Source: Paracyclopina nana
Taxonomy: Eukaryota; Arthropoda; Copepoda; Cyclopoida; Cyclopettidae
NCBI GenBank assembly: GCA_019096065.1
Contig: JAGUCH010000002.1
Coordinates: forward strand, 2,988,501 to 3,052,500
Direction: 5' to 3'
Length of the DNA stretch: 64,000 nt
A model generated the notes under the pieces. It ran no database searches. It was not told the DNA's origin and saw only the letters and a list, made by a program, of their open reading frames with translations. The position numbers and the translations under genes are program-made. Of the stretch, positions 1-10,900 are shown in pieces (position 1 is the first letter of the stretch; each line of letters starts with the position of its first letter).

Positions 1-767
1 TGATACAGAAGGGTCCGGCTTCCCAGTGACGGCTACAACTGTGTATCCCATTTCGCTGAGAATTGCCACAGCTATAGAGCCAACCCCACCGGAAGCTCCA
101 GTCACTAAAACGGGCCCACTTTCCGGACTAACCTTATCTATGAGCAGTAAGAAAATTTTATGAGAAACCTATAAAGTAACTTTTGAGAGAAACTTGTAAA
201 ACCTTTTAGGAGTGCATCAATGCAGAGCATGGCAGTGTATCCAGCTGTACCGATTCTGGCAGCATCAATTAATGACATGTTCAATGGTAATGGCATCAGC
301 CAGTCTTCCCTCACAGAGGCCTTTTTCAGCGTACCCACCAAAGTGGTCAGTGCCAATGCCAAATCCATTGATCAAAACGGCATCTCCAGGCTATGGTATT
401 TTTAATGGATTTTCTTTCAAGATAAAAGTACATGTATTTTTTACACCTTGAGTGACTCAGAAGAAGTGCTCTCCACAATTCCTGCCAAATCAATGCCAGG
501 AATCATGGGAAGTTTTAGGCCTGGATAAGTACCAAGAACAACCTTGAAAGAAAACACCTTTTTATACATATTTCATGATTAGAGCCATTACGAACTGACC
601 ATAGCATCTTTGTAGTTCAAGTTGGAATATTTGACTCGGACTATGGTGTTGCAAATGCCAGGTGATCTTTTGATGTCACTTAGTGCTGGTAAATCACTCA
701 AAGTCAGAGTTTCTAGCTGAGCAGGAGTCTTTTTGGTGCGGGCTACCAAAGCCCTAAATGAAGCCAT
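1..767 (-). CDS. Quinone oxidoreductase / acrylyl-CoA reductase-like MDR protein (partial, frameshifted)
   Basis: The minus-strand exons are 767-600, 542-447, 390-203 and 137-1, and the gene runs off the left edge. The product matches the YhdH/AcuI branch of the medium-chain dehydrogenase family, NADPH-dependent enzymes that reduce activated double bonds. Motifs seen in order are [34 protein letters not shown] and the Rossmann element [10 protein letters not shown]. All three introns are short GT-AG introns and the phases agree with the family alignment. Exon 3 needs one base fewer: the reading frame changes at the T-run 322-326 (A-run on the coding strand), right after GGYAEK. Taking one A away also makes the exon length fit the phase of exon 4. 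This is either a homopolymer sequencing error or an inactivating indel. An in-frame upstream ATG would add about 20 residues, possibly a mitochondrial leader, but I chose the ATG at 767. Confidence 0.8.
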
Positions 768-1529
768 ATTCCTTAACACATTTGTCACCTTCATTATTTT
801 TATTTGGCAGTTGTTGTTACGCAACAATTGCTGACCTTATGGACTATGCTCGATTTTCGCAAGAATTTCAAAAATGCACACAAAACCTTCATATGTATTG
901 GAATCCTGCGTGAATTTTTCCCTTCGGTGATTTATTTGTGAAATGCGGAAAAAGTTTGCTAATTTATGAAGTTGTTTTGCCCTGCTACACTCAAGTTCTC
1001 TTGATGTACGTTCACCAAAAAGAAGCGGCTACTCCTTAACTTTGGTCGCAGCTCGCGCTTTTCTCCACAATGCAACGTAGTAGTGCACGAGCTCAATCAA
1101 TAGCTAGACTGTCCTAGCAGCTTTTACCTTGAAGCAAAAAGGTAACTTCTTCGATATACCCTTCAGCCAAGAAAAATTCGCCAAAACATTTTTTTCATTA
1201 TTTGTCTCTCAAGAAGCTGTAGAAAGCTCTAAAAGGTAGAATGCAGAAAATGAAAAAAGGAAGGGCTTTTTGTATATGTCCAGAAAATAATCATGTCAGT
1301 GTCTCACGTGGTCACATTTTTTCTTGGCTGCTCTCGTTTTGCTAGCGCACAAAGGTGATTCTTCATTGCAGAAAAAACGTACCCAATTTATTTTTCTTGT
1401 ACCCGCAGAATTGCTGTCCTCTTTTCCGCTTCAGTCTCTAAAAATTGCGAATTTTTCTAACGTTGTGGATAATTTAGAAAGCTGCATTGCAGTGATAATT
1501 TACACATTTTAGGATTTGGGAGTTCTACG
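768..1529. other. Divergent intergenic region
   Basis: This 760-bp interval separates the head-to-head oxidoreductase (minus) and GPCR (plus) starts. It is AT-rich with several short open frames that show no family resemblance. It presumably holds both promoters and 5' UTRs, but no clear core element can be assigned. Confidence 0.4.
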
Positions 1530-4500
1530 ATGAATCAAACTGGTCTTCTCGACAGTGAAAGTCCTATTCTGGTTTGTGGAGGTGCCACAGATGACGAACT
1601 GGCTTGGCTACGCAAGTTCTCATATTGGACAAATGGTGTTTTCCAGCTAATTTTGGGTATGTTTAGTCTCTTTATTAATTGCTGCCTAATTAATTAATTA
1701 ATTGGCGCAGCTTTCACATGGATATTGGGCAGTGTCTCTAGAGAGCTTTATTTTGGTCAATCCAACAAAAAATGTACTGATCAGCTTTCTTGCAAATGAG
1801 CTACTATGTATCTTACATTTTTTATGCTTAAAAAATTGCAAATCGGCCACACAGACGTTTAAAATCCCCCTTGCGCAGAAAAATGCCATTTTCTTCTACA
1901 TAATGCAGAAAAGCCAGGGAGATTGCATAAAATGTCCTTGAGACTTTAAAAGCATTAATTTTCGTTCAGAATGAAAATCTCCCTAATTTAGCTTTTCCAA
2001 ATTGTTTTATTTTCGCTTTTAGGCTGCATGGGATTCATTGCCAACTGCGTGGTGATACCAGTGTTGTGTACCAAGAAGATGAACAGCATTTTCAACCATT
2101 TGCTTATATGTCTGGCTGTATTTGACAATATTTACGTGTTATGCAGTATTTTGGAATGTATCCGAACCTACTTCATCTCAACACCTGGACAAATGGTGAT
2201 TACATATTCTTGCTATAATCTTGATAATTTCTAAAGCTTGTGTTCCTTTCAGAAACTCTGCATTTACTTCCTGTATCAGCTGCAAAACATTGCTTTCATT
2301 TGCTCCATCTACCAAACTGTTTTGCTTGCGGTGCAGCGATACTTGGCTGTATCCAGGCCCTTGGAGTATTACGTAGACAACACCATTGCAGCAGCAGGTA
2401 AATAACTATGACGTCTGATCACATCCAAAGATACTCACATATACACGTGAATGCTCTGATGTGTAATTTGTCCAATGGGAGCAATGCACATTGGATACAT
2501 TGTTAGGTTGTATCGTTTTTTGTGGTACATCTAAGCAATTTAATGACCTGGTAGCTTTCTTCATTATCAAAGTACGACATATGAAAAGAAATACACCTAG
2601 GATTTATTGTTTTCCATTAGAGATGTTTTTTTACATAGCTTTTGAAAGCAAATGTAAAGCTTGCCTGACTTTATAATTACCTACATCATGATATGTTTCA
2701 CGTAATTTGTAAGAAATATTTTAAGAGATTATTCAATATTCTGTGTTGACAGGTGGGCCAAATTGGGGAGTTGCCATGAAATACACAATCCCTGTGGTGA
2801 CATTCAGTGTGCTCTTCAACCTGCCAAAATTCTTTGAATTCACGCTGCAGGAAATAAGCATTATCAATCCAAATGCAACGAATGGCACCAATGCCGTGCA
2901 ATCTGTCGATTTGAAGCCAATACCCACCAAACTTCGTCTCGATGACAACTATGTGTATTATTACGTCAATTGGGCGAGATTTGTTATTTCGGGATTGCTA
3001 CCCCTCATATGCCTGACTTTTCTCAATCTGGCCATTTACAGGTATGATGATTGTGTAACGCATGTGGGTACAATTTTAGCCTTTTTTAGCTTCATATTTA
3101 GAATGAATACAGCCAACAGGATCTAGAGTTTGGCCTTTCCGATTAATTTTTCATTTAGTTCGTCTCTTTTGAATGTCAGTGCATAAATATAACTATGCCG
3201 TACATACACAAAGCGTAAGGGAAGTGAGTATTTGAATTTTTAAGCACTTAATGAGAGGAAAAAAGCATTTTATGGCATAGTTCAATTATTCATTTGGTCT
3301 CCTATTTGCTATGAGCACCAGAAAAATATTAAGTAACTAATAAAATATCATAGGCGCCAAATAAAAGCAACGAGCGTTGAATTTGCTATTAAAAATGCAG
3401 TAATCTTTGTTGCAGTACGCTATAACTTAATTCTAAGATACTGCTAAAAAAGATATTCTTAAAAAGATACTTGTAAAATTCAAGATTAGCTTATTAACAC
3501 AAAGGAAGCCACTAATTATTTGAAGTGAGTTTCCTCAAATTCCAGATCTCAAAAAAATATGGCGATTCTTTTTTTATGGTACAGAAAACAGAAAAAGCCT
3601 ACTTTATGGCATCTCACAATCCTTGGTGGGTTTTTCTTTGTGCTAACTTTCAGCTCGAAATGGAGTTCGCACATTTCAATTTCAGCCACGAGTTGCCAGG
3701 GGCAAAGGTTTTCGCAGAAATTGCTCTCCTGTACGCTCTCTAAAAGGAATACATCTTTTAAAAGGCAAAAGCAATTCACCAATTACCGGTAGATTACTTA
3801 GGGCCTGTTCACCTGCTTATTATGGCCGTTATTTTGGCAAAATATTGGAGAGACATACTGAGAAACTGAGAATTTTTATATTGGTGTAGGATGGCTTTTG
3901 GTACCAATAGACTGATTCCGAAGTCAAAATCTGAAAAATGATTTTACAAATTCCATATATTTGCAAATTTCATCATAATTTCGCGCGTTATTTTGCTGAT
4001 AATAATGCATGTGAACAGGGCCTTAATTCCCTAAATTTTTAGTAGCTTCTTCACAGGATACAAAGCCTTTTCAGCCTAATTTTCATTTTTCACCAATTGT
4101 AGTAGTACATAACAAAAGTGGAGCTATTTTGCTTCCCAAATTACGAGGCTTTCAAGTGCTTTCATGCATATTTTAGGGGCATCAAGGCGCGGCGAAAAGC
4201 CATCCACTCAATGGTTGGCCAAAATAGAGGCATAAGCAGTAACGATAACTCAAGCACAACACTGGGCCTTTGCAGCACCGTTGAGGAGCTCGTTTTGTTT
4301 GTCATCGTTGTCATCTTCTTCATCTGCACCATCCCAAGGTAAGAAAAATTATAAGATCCTGGCTTGTTACCAATTTTTCCCTTTCCATGCAGAATTGTGC
4401 TGAATGCCTACGAAATGGCTTCGTTAGAAAGCATCCGAGACAATTTGAACAACGACTGCTTCAGGTATGGGAAAATGGCCTAGATAAGAAAAATGGCGGC

Positions 4501-4828
4501 CATATTTTGCAGACATTTTTTTTTCAGGTTCCCTCTGTGGGTATTGCTCACCACTCAAGCCACTTACATCCTGACATGTTTCAGTTGTTGCGTCAACTTC
4601 GTGGTCTACTGCGTTCTCTATGCGGCCTTTCGCAAGGAGCTGAAGGCCCAGGTCGAATTGGCCAATTTGAAACTGGCCAAGATTTGGAACCTTTTCAAAG
4701 AGAGTGAGTGCAAATGCAGAAGAACCAACCCTGCAGCTCATTTGCCATCAAACAGCCCAAAAGGGAAATCACCCAGTGGTAGGGGAAATCGGGACTTGGA
4801 AATGAAAGCTGTCGTCGTCTCAGTGTGA
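1530..4828 (+). CDS. Class A GPCR, FMRFamide-receptor-like
   Basis: The seven exons are 1530-1656, 2023-2195, 2253-2397, 2753-3041, 4177-4338, 4393-4464 and 4528-4828, giving about 422 residues. All seven membrane segments can be seen: TM1 with G-x-x-A-N, TM2 with LAVFD (the conserved Asp 2.50), TM3 ending AVQRYLAVSRP, TM4 followed by FNLPKFFEFT, TM5 after YVYYYVNWARF, TM6 VLFVIVVIFFICTIPR and TM7 NFVVYCVLYAAF. The FNLPKFFE stretch after TM4 is typical of arthropod FMRFamide/myosuppressin-type peptide receptors, which signal through G proteins at the plasma membrane. The extracellular loop before TM5 has N-glycosylation sequons. The DRY triad is QRY and NPxxY is degenerate, so signalling properties may differ. 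Ligand identity is inference. The third long intron carries a MITE (3801-4022). Confidence 0.82.
3801..4022. mobile_element. MITE, PIF/Harbinger-like
   Basis: This 222-bp element in a GPCR intron has terminal inverted repeats starting GGGCCTGTTCACCTGC on the left and GGCCCTGTTCACATGC on the right (read inward). They stay similar for about 23 bp, into a TTATTAT tract. TTA flanks it on both sides (3798-3800 and 4023-4025). A TWA target duplication with a GGGCC-type terminus is the usual signature of PIF/Harbinger non-autonomous elements. It has no coding capacity. Confidence 0.72.
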
Positions 4829-4946
4829 TCATAATTTAGATAGTCAGAGTTAAAAGTACCGTACTCATTTTGTGTGGTATATGAAAATTGAAGCTCGTGT
4901 TGTCAAAAAGTTAATTTCTGTGATGTGTGAGATAAAACTACAATAA

Positions 4947-7900
4947 TTATTGGGGTCGTTTCCAGTTTTCTGAGTTTCGTGTTTTCACTATTGGTGGAAG
5001 GTCTGGTCCTCCCGCTGTAAGAGGACTTTGCAGCTCAATTTCGACAGGCTGCGGCAGGGTCGTAATCCCAGAGGAGGCGAAGCACCAGATTTGCTTCTTT
5101 TTCGCATAGAATACCAAAGCTGCGGTAATCAGTGCAATGACGACCAAAATGATCAAAACTATGATTACGATCATGGCTGTATTTGACGATCCTCCCTGCT
5201 CCTCAATAACTTCGTCGGGCTCTTCATCGTTGAGGTTGTCGGCAACTTTGACTTGAAACCTAAAATTAACTTTTTGTTAAAAAAGCCGAACAATTTGCTG
5301 CTAGAGTTGCAATAACTGTTTAGCTGATTACGAAAACGTTCTTGTGAATGTATTTCCTATTGTATTCATATAAAAAAAAACTGCGGCTGCTTTAACTTTG
5401 TATTTCTATATTAACAAATGCAATTTTTGCATTTAAGTTAATTGCAAAACTTTCCAAGGTTCTACGAGTTTGAGAGCTCAAGACGAGCAGAGCAAGCAAA
5501 AGTGTATAAGGTCCAATCACAAGTTTTCTGATTACTTTTTCGCTGAAAAAGGCTGATTCAGCCCAAAAGTCGGCAACCATCACTTTGACACTATTAAGGC
5601 ATCAGTTCCTCCATAAAAATATATCGTTCTATCTATCTAACATTCTTCGCAGTGGACGGAAAATACTTATAAGGCTTAGCAGTCTAATGAAGAAATGTCG
5701 TTATTCAATTACGACAATAATAGGGCGTTCTCATATCGCATTTTAGTTTAACCAAAACTGATTCTGGTTAGACCAAACTGACTTTAGTCCGGACAAAAGT
5801 CAGCATACTTGTTGTGATTAGTTTAACCAGAATCAATTTGGTTTTACTAAAATCAGTTTTGGTTAGACCAAACTGCGATATGAGAACGCCCTATTGTGAG
5901 TAACTCAATTATGTCGACTGGACTGGATGAAATAGAGAGACGATGGCTTAGAATTAGCTGAGACCAACACGAACGCCCAAAAAATTGCAAAAGGCTCTCA
6001 TATAATTTTGAAGAGGTTGAGCGACGCGTATTTTTTAAATTTCCGCAACCTAAGATTATGCAATTAATTTGCAATTTGCTCAGTAGCGTTTGCCGCGCTG
6101 GAAACATTCAAATATCTGCTATGTCTTAGTTGAGTGAGCGGGTTGTCTAAAACCCGCACCGACCCGCACCGACCCGCACCGATCCGCACCGATCCGCACC
6201 GATCCGCACTGACCCGCACCAAGCCGCACCGACCCGCACCGACCCGCACTGACCCGCACAAACCGGCACCATACCGCACAAACCAACAGAAAACAAAAAA
6301 AGCTTTAAAAAGGTTGCTGCCAGCATGAACTTTTAAGCAAAACTTCAAAAGCAATTTCAAACCCGCGCCAAGAAGTAACTTTTTTCAAAGTGGTTACTGC
6401 AAAAGTTAGCTGGTAGCTTGACCTTTCATGAACAACTGGCCTTCTTGGCCTTTTCAAGAAAAGTCACTGCAGTGGCAGGCACAGAAAGAGTCATTTCTGC
6501 TCTCCTATGTAGCGAAGCAAAACTTCAAGTGCAATTTCAAACCCGTGCCAAGAAGTAACTTTTTTCAAAGTGGTTACTGAAAAAGTTAGCTGGTAGCTTG
6601 ACCTTTCATGAACAACTGGCCTTTTTGGCCTTTGCAAGAAAAGTTACTGCAGTGGCAGGCACAGAAAGAGCCATTTCTGCTCTCCTATGTAGCGAAGCAA
6701 AACTTCAAGTGCAATTTCAAACCCGCGCCAAGAAGTAACTTTTTCAAAGTGGTTACTGCAAAAGTTAGCTGGTAGCTTGACCTTTCTGGCACAACTGGCC
6801 TTTTTGGCCTTTGCAAGAAAAGTTACTGCAGTGGCAGGCACAGAAAGAGCCATTTCTGCTCTCCTATGTAGCGAAGCAAAACTTCAAGTGCAATTTCAAA
6901 CCCGCGCCAAGAAGTAACTTTTTTCAAAGTGGTTACTGCAAAAGTTAGCTGGTAGCTTGACCTTTCTGGCACAAGTGGCCTTTTTGGCCTTTGCCAGTAA
7001 AGTTACTGCAGAGTCTGGCACAGAAAGAGCCATTTCTGCTCTCCTATGTAGCGAAGCAAAACTTCAAGTGCAATTTCAAACCCGCGCCAAGAAGTAACTT
7101 TTTCAAAGTGGTTACTGCAAAGTTAGCTGGTAGCATGAACTTTCTGGCACAAGTGGCCTTTTTGGCCTTTGCCAGTAAAGTTACTGCAGTGGCAGGCACA
7201 GAAAGAGCCATTTCTGCTCTCCTATGTAGCGAAGCAAAACTTCAAGTGCAATTTCAAACCCGCGCCAAGAAGTAACTTTTTCAAAGTGGTTACTGCAAAA
7301 GCTAGCTGGTAGCATGACCTTTCTGGCACAAGTGGTCTTTTGGCCTTTGCAAGAAAAGTTACTGCAGTGGCAGGCACAGAAAGAGCCATTTCTGCTCTCT
7401 TATGTAGCGAAGCAAAACTTCAAGTGCAATTTCAAACCCGCGCCAAGAAGTAACTTTTTCAAAGTGGTTACTGCAAAAGTTAGCTGGTAGCATGACCTTT
7501 CAGGAACAACTGGCCTTTTTGGCCTTTGCAAGAAAAGTTACTGCAGTGGCTGGCACAGAAAGAGCCATTTCTGCTCTCCTATGTAGCGAAGCAAAACTTC
7601 AAGTGCAATTTCAAACCCGCGCCAAGAAGTAACTTTTTTCAAAGTGGTTACTGCAAAGTTAGCTGGTAGCATGACCTTTCAGGAACAACTGGCCTTTTTG
7701 GCCTTTGCAAGAAAAGTTACTGCAGTGGCAGGCACATAAAGAGCCATTTCTGCTCTCCTATGAAGCGAAGCAAAACTTCAAGTGCAATTTCAAACCCGCG
7801 CCAAGGAGTAACTTTATTCAAAGTGGTTACTGCAAAAGATAGCTGGGAGCTTGACTTTTCATGAACAGCTGCCCTTTTTGGCAATTGCAAGAAAAGTTAC

Positions 7901-10900
7901 TGCAGTGGCAGGCACAGCAAGAGCCATTTCTGCTCTCCTATGCAGCTATGTAGAGAAACCAAACTTCAAGTGCAATTTCAAACCCGCGCCAAGAAGTAAC
8001 TTTTTTCGAAGTGGTTACTGCAAAAGTTAGCTGGTAGCTTGACCTTTCTGGCACAACTGGCCTTTTTGGCCTTTGCAAGAAAAGTTACTGCAGTGGCAGG
8101 CACAGAAAGAGCCATTTCTGCTCTCCTATGTAGCGAAGCAAAACTTCAAGTCCAATCAGCAGTTGGGCCTAGAGATGCCTCAAAGTAATTTTTTGACTCT
8201 AATAGTTCCCAACTGCCTCAGCAAAAGTTAGGCCCCAAGAAAAATCCCTGAGAGGTCGGGAAAAATTTGAGAACTGAGCTACTATTTTTCATCTGAGCGT
8301 AGGATTGAACCCTTTTTTAGTAAAATATGTCTTATTACCTACCGGTAAACCGTAACCGCAAATCCTGGGTGTGCCTTCAATTTCCAAATGCTTCTCAGCT
8401 TTTTCTCATACCAGGGTTTATTTTTCCCTTGAAACTAAAGAGTCTCCCGACTCACTATTAAGCTAAAAACGATGCCACTCGATTTACTTAAAAAGTAAGC
8501 CGCAAATCAGGAACCTGGGACTGTGTTGCTTGGGCGCCTCCACCTGCCTTCCCGGTGGAAGTCACATGTATAAGATGAGCAGTAAATACATGGCTATACT
8601 CTAGTAAACATCTCTATGCATTATCTTGTATGAGCTTTGCTTGTCGGGCTAACAGGGTGTTCAAACTCCCACACTTGCATAGTACAGCATCAAGTTTTTA
8701 GAACGGGATAGTCTTGGAATTTCAAGCCCACAAGGATTTGCGATTACTGGTAGAGAATAAGACAGATTTTACTAAAAAAGAGTTCAATCCGTGAGTTTTT
8801 TGGCTATTGCCAATTTCAACATATATCTCAATTTTTTTGATAAAGGACTGGTTCTGGACCCTTTTGGACCCTTTTGGACCTAACACATGAGGTCCAAACA
8901 ACAGTTGGGCCTAGAAAAGGTCATGCTTCGCTACATAGGAGAGCAGAAATGGCTCTTTCTTGGCCAGCCACTGCAGTAACTTTTCTTGCAGATGCCAAAA
9001 AGGCCAGTTGTTCCTGAAAGGTCATGCTACCAGCTAACTTTTGCAGTAACCACTTTGAAAAAAGTTACTTCTTGGCACGGGTTTGAAATTGCACTTGAAG
9101 TTTTGCTTCGCTACATAGGAGAGCAGAAATGGCTCTTTCTGTGCCTGCCACTGCAGTAGCTTTTCTTGCAAAAAGGCCAGTTGTGCCAGAAAGGTCATGC
9201 TACCAGCTAACTTTTGCAGTAACCACTTTGAAAAAAGTTACTTCTTGGCGCGGGTTTGAAATTGCACTTGAAGTTTTGCTTCTCTACATAGGAGAGCAGA
9301 AATGGCTCTTTCTGTGCCAGACTCTGCAGTAACTTTACTGGCAAAGGCCAAAAGGCCAGTTGTGCCAGAAAGGTCATGCTACCAGCTATCTTTTGCAGTA
9401 ACCGCTTTGAAAAAGTTACTCCTTGGCGCGGGTTTGAAATTGCACTTGAAGTTTTGCTTCGCTACATAGGAGAGCAGAAATGGCTCTTTCTGTGCCAGCC
9501 ACTGCAGTAATTTTTCTTGCAAAGGCCAAAAAGACCACTTGTGCCAGAAAGGTCATGTTACCAGCTAACTTTTGCAGTAACCACTTTGAAAAAGTTACTT
9601 CTTGGCGCGGGTTTGAAATTGCACTTGAAGTTTTGCTTCGCTACATAGGAGAGCAGAAATGGCTCTTTCTGTGCCTGCCACTGCAGTAACTTTTCTTGCA
9701 AAGGCCAAAAAGGCCAGTTGTGCCAGAAAGGTCATGCTACCAGCTATCTTTTGCAGTAACCACTTTGAAAAAATTTACTTTTTGGAGTGGTTTTGAAATT
9801 GCTCTTTGACTTTAGCTTCGCTACATAGGAGAGCAGAAATGGCTCTTTTCTTGGCCAGCCACTGCAGTAACTTTACTTGCAAAGGCCAAAAAGGCCACTT
9901 GTGCCAGAAAGTTCATGCTACCAGCTAACTTTTGCAGTAACAACTTTGAAAAAAGTTACTTCTTGGCGCGGGTTTGAAATTGCACTTGAAGTTTTGCTTC
10001 GCTACATAGGAGAGCAGAAATGGCTCTTTCTGTGCCTGCCACTGCAGTAACTTTTCTTGCAAAGGCCAAAAAGGCCAGTTGTGCCAGAAAGTTCATGCTA
10101 CCAGCTAACTTTGCAGTAACCACTTTGAAAAAAGTTACTTCTTGGCGCGGGTTTGAAATTGCACTTGAAGTTTTGCTTCGCTACATAGGAGAGCAGAAAT
10201 GGCTCTTTCTGTGCCTGCCACTGCAGTAACTTTTCTTGCAAAGGCCAAAAAGGCCAGTTGTGCCAGAAAGTTCATGCTACCAGCTATCTTTTGCAGTAAC
10301 CGCTTTGAAAAAGTTACTCCTTGGCGCGGGTTTGAAATTGCACTTGAAGTTTTGCTTCGCTACATAGGAGAGCAGAAATGGCTCTTTCTGTGCCAGACTC
10401 TGCAGTAACTTTACTGGCAAAGGCCAAAAAGGCCACTTGTGCCAGAAAGGTCAAGCTACCAGCTAACTTTTGCAGTAACCACTTTGAAAAAGTTACTTCT
10501 TGGCGCGGGTTTGAAATTGCACTTGAAGTTTTGCTTCGCTACATAGGAGAGCAGAAATGGCTCTTTCTGTGCCAGCCACTGCAGTAACTTTTCTTGCAAA
10601 GGCCAAAAAGGCCACTTGTGCCAGAAAGGTGATGCTACCAGCTATCTTTTGCAGTAACCAAGATGATCTATAGTATAAGGTGAGCTCTATGCGCAGCTTT
10701 ACTATAGCACGTCATCGGACTATACTATGGCAGGGTGCAGGACGAAATTTCTATTTAAATCTGTGGAATTTTCTTGGTGTTAGAATATATGGATTCAAAA
10801 TTATCCCCAAGAACCCATAAAAACAGCCTAATTTTATTTTATGACAAGCTTAAGTTGGAAAAAGGCTGGTAACACTTTCAGGCATGTGATGCGAGCGAGC

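Noticed and set aside
9129..10587. Series of 69-codon frames starting MALSVPATAV
   Set aside because: They recur every ~180 bp in the satellite monomer, and the opposite arm has matching frames on the other strand. They reflect monomer length and composition, not genes.
6351..10660. Regular repeats considered as a CRISPR-like array
   Set aside because: The whole ~180-bp unit is conserved, with no unique spacers, and the context is a eukaryotic intron.
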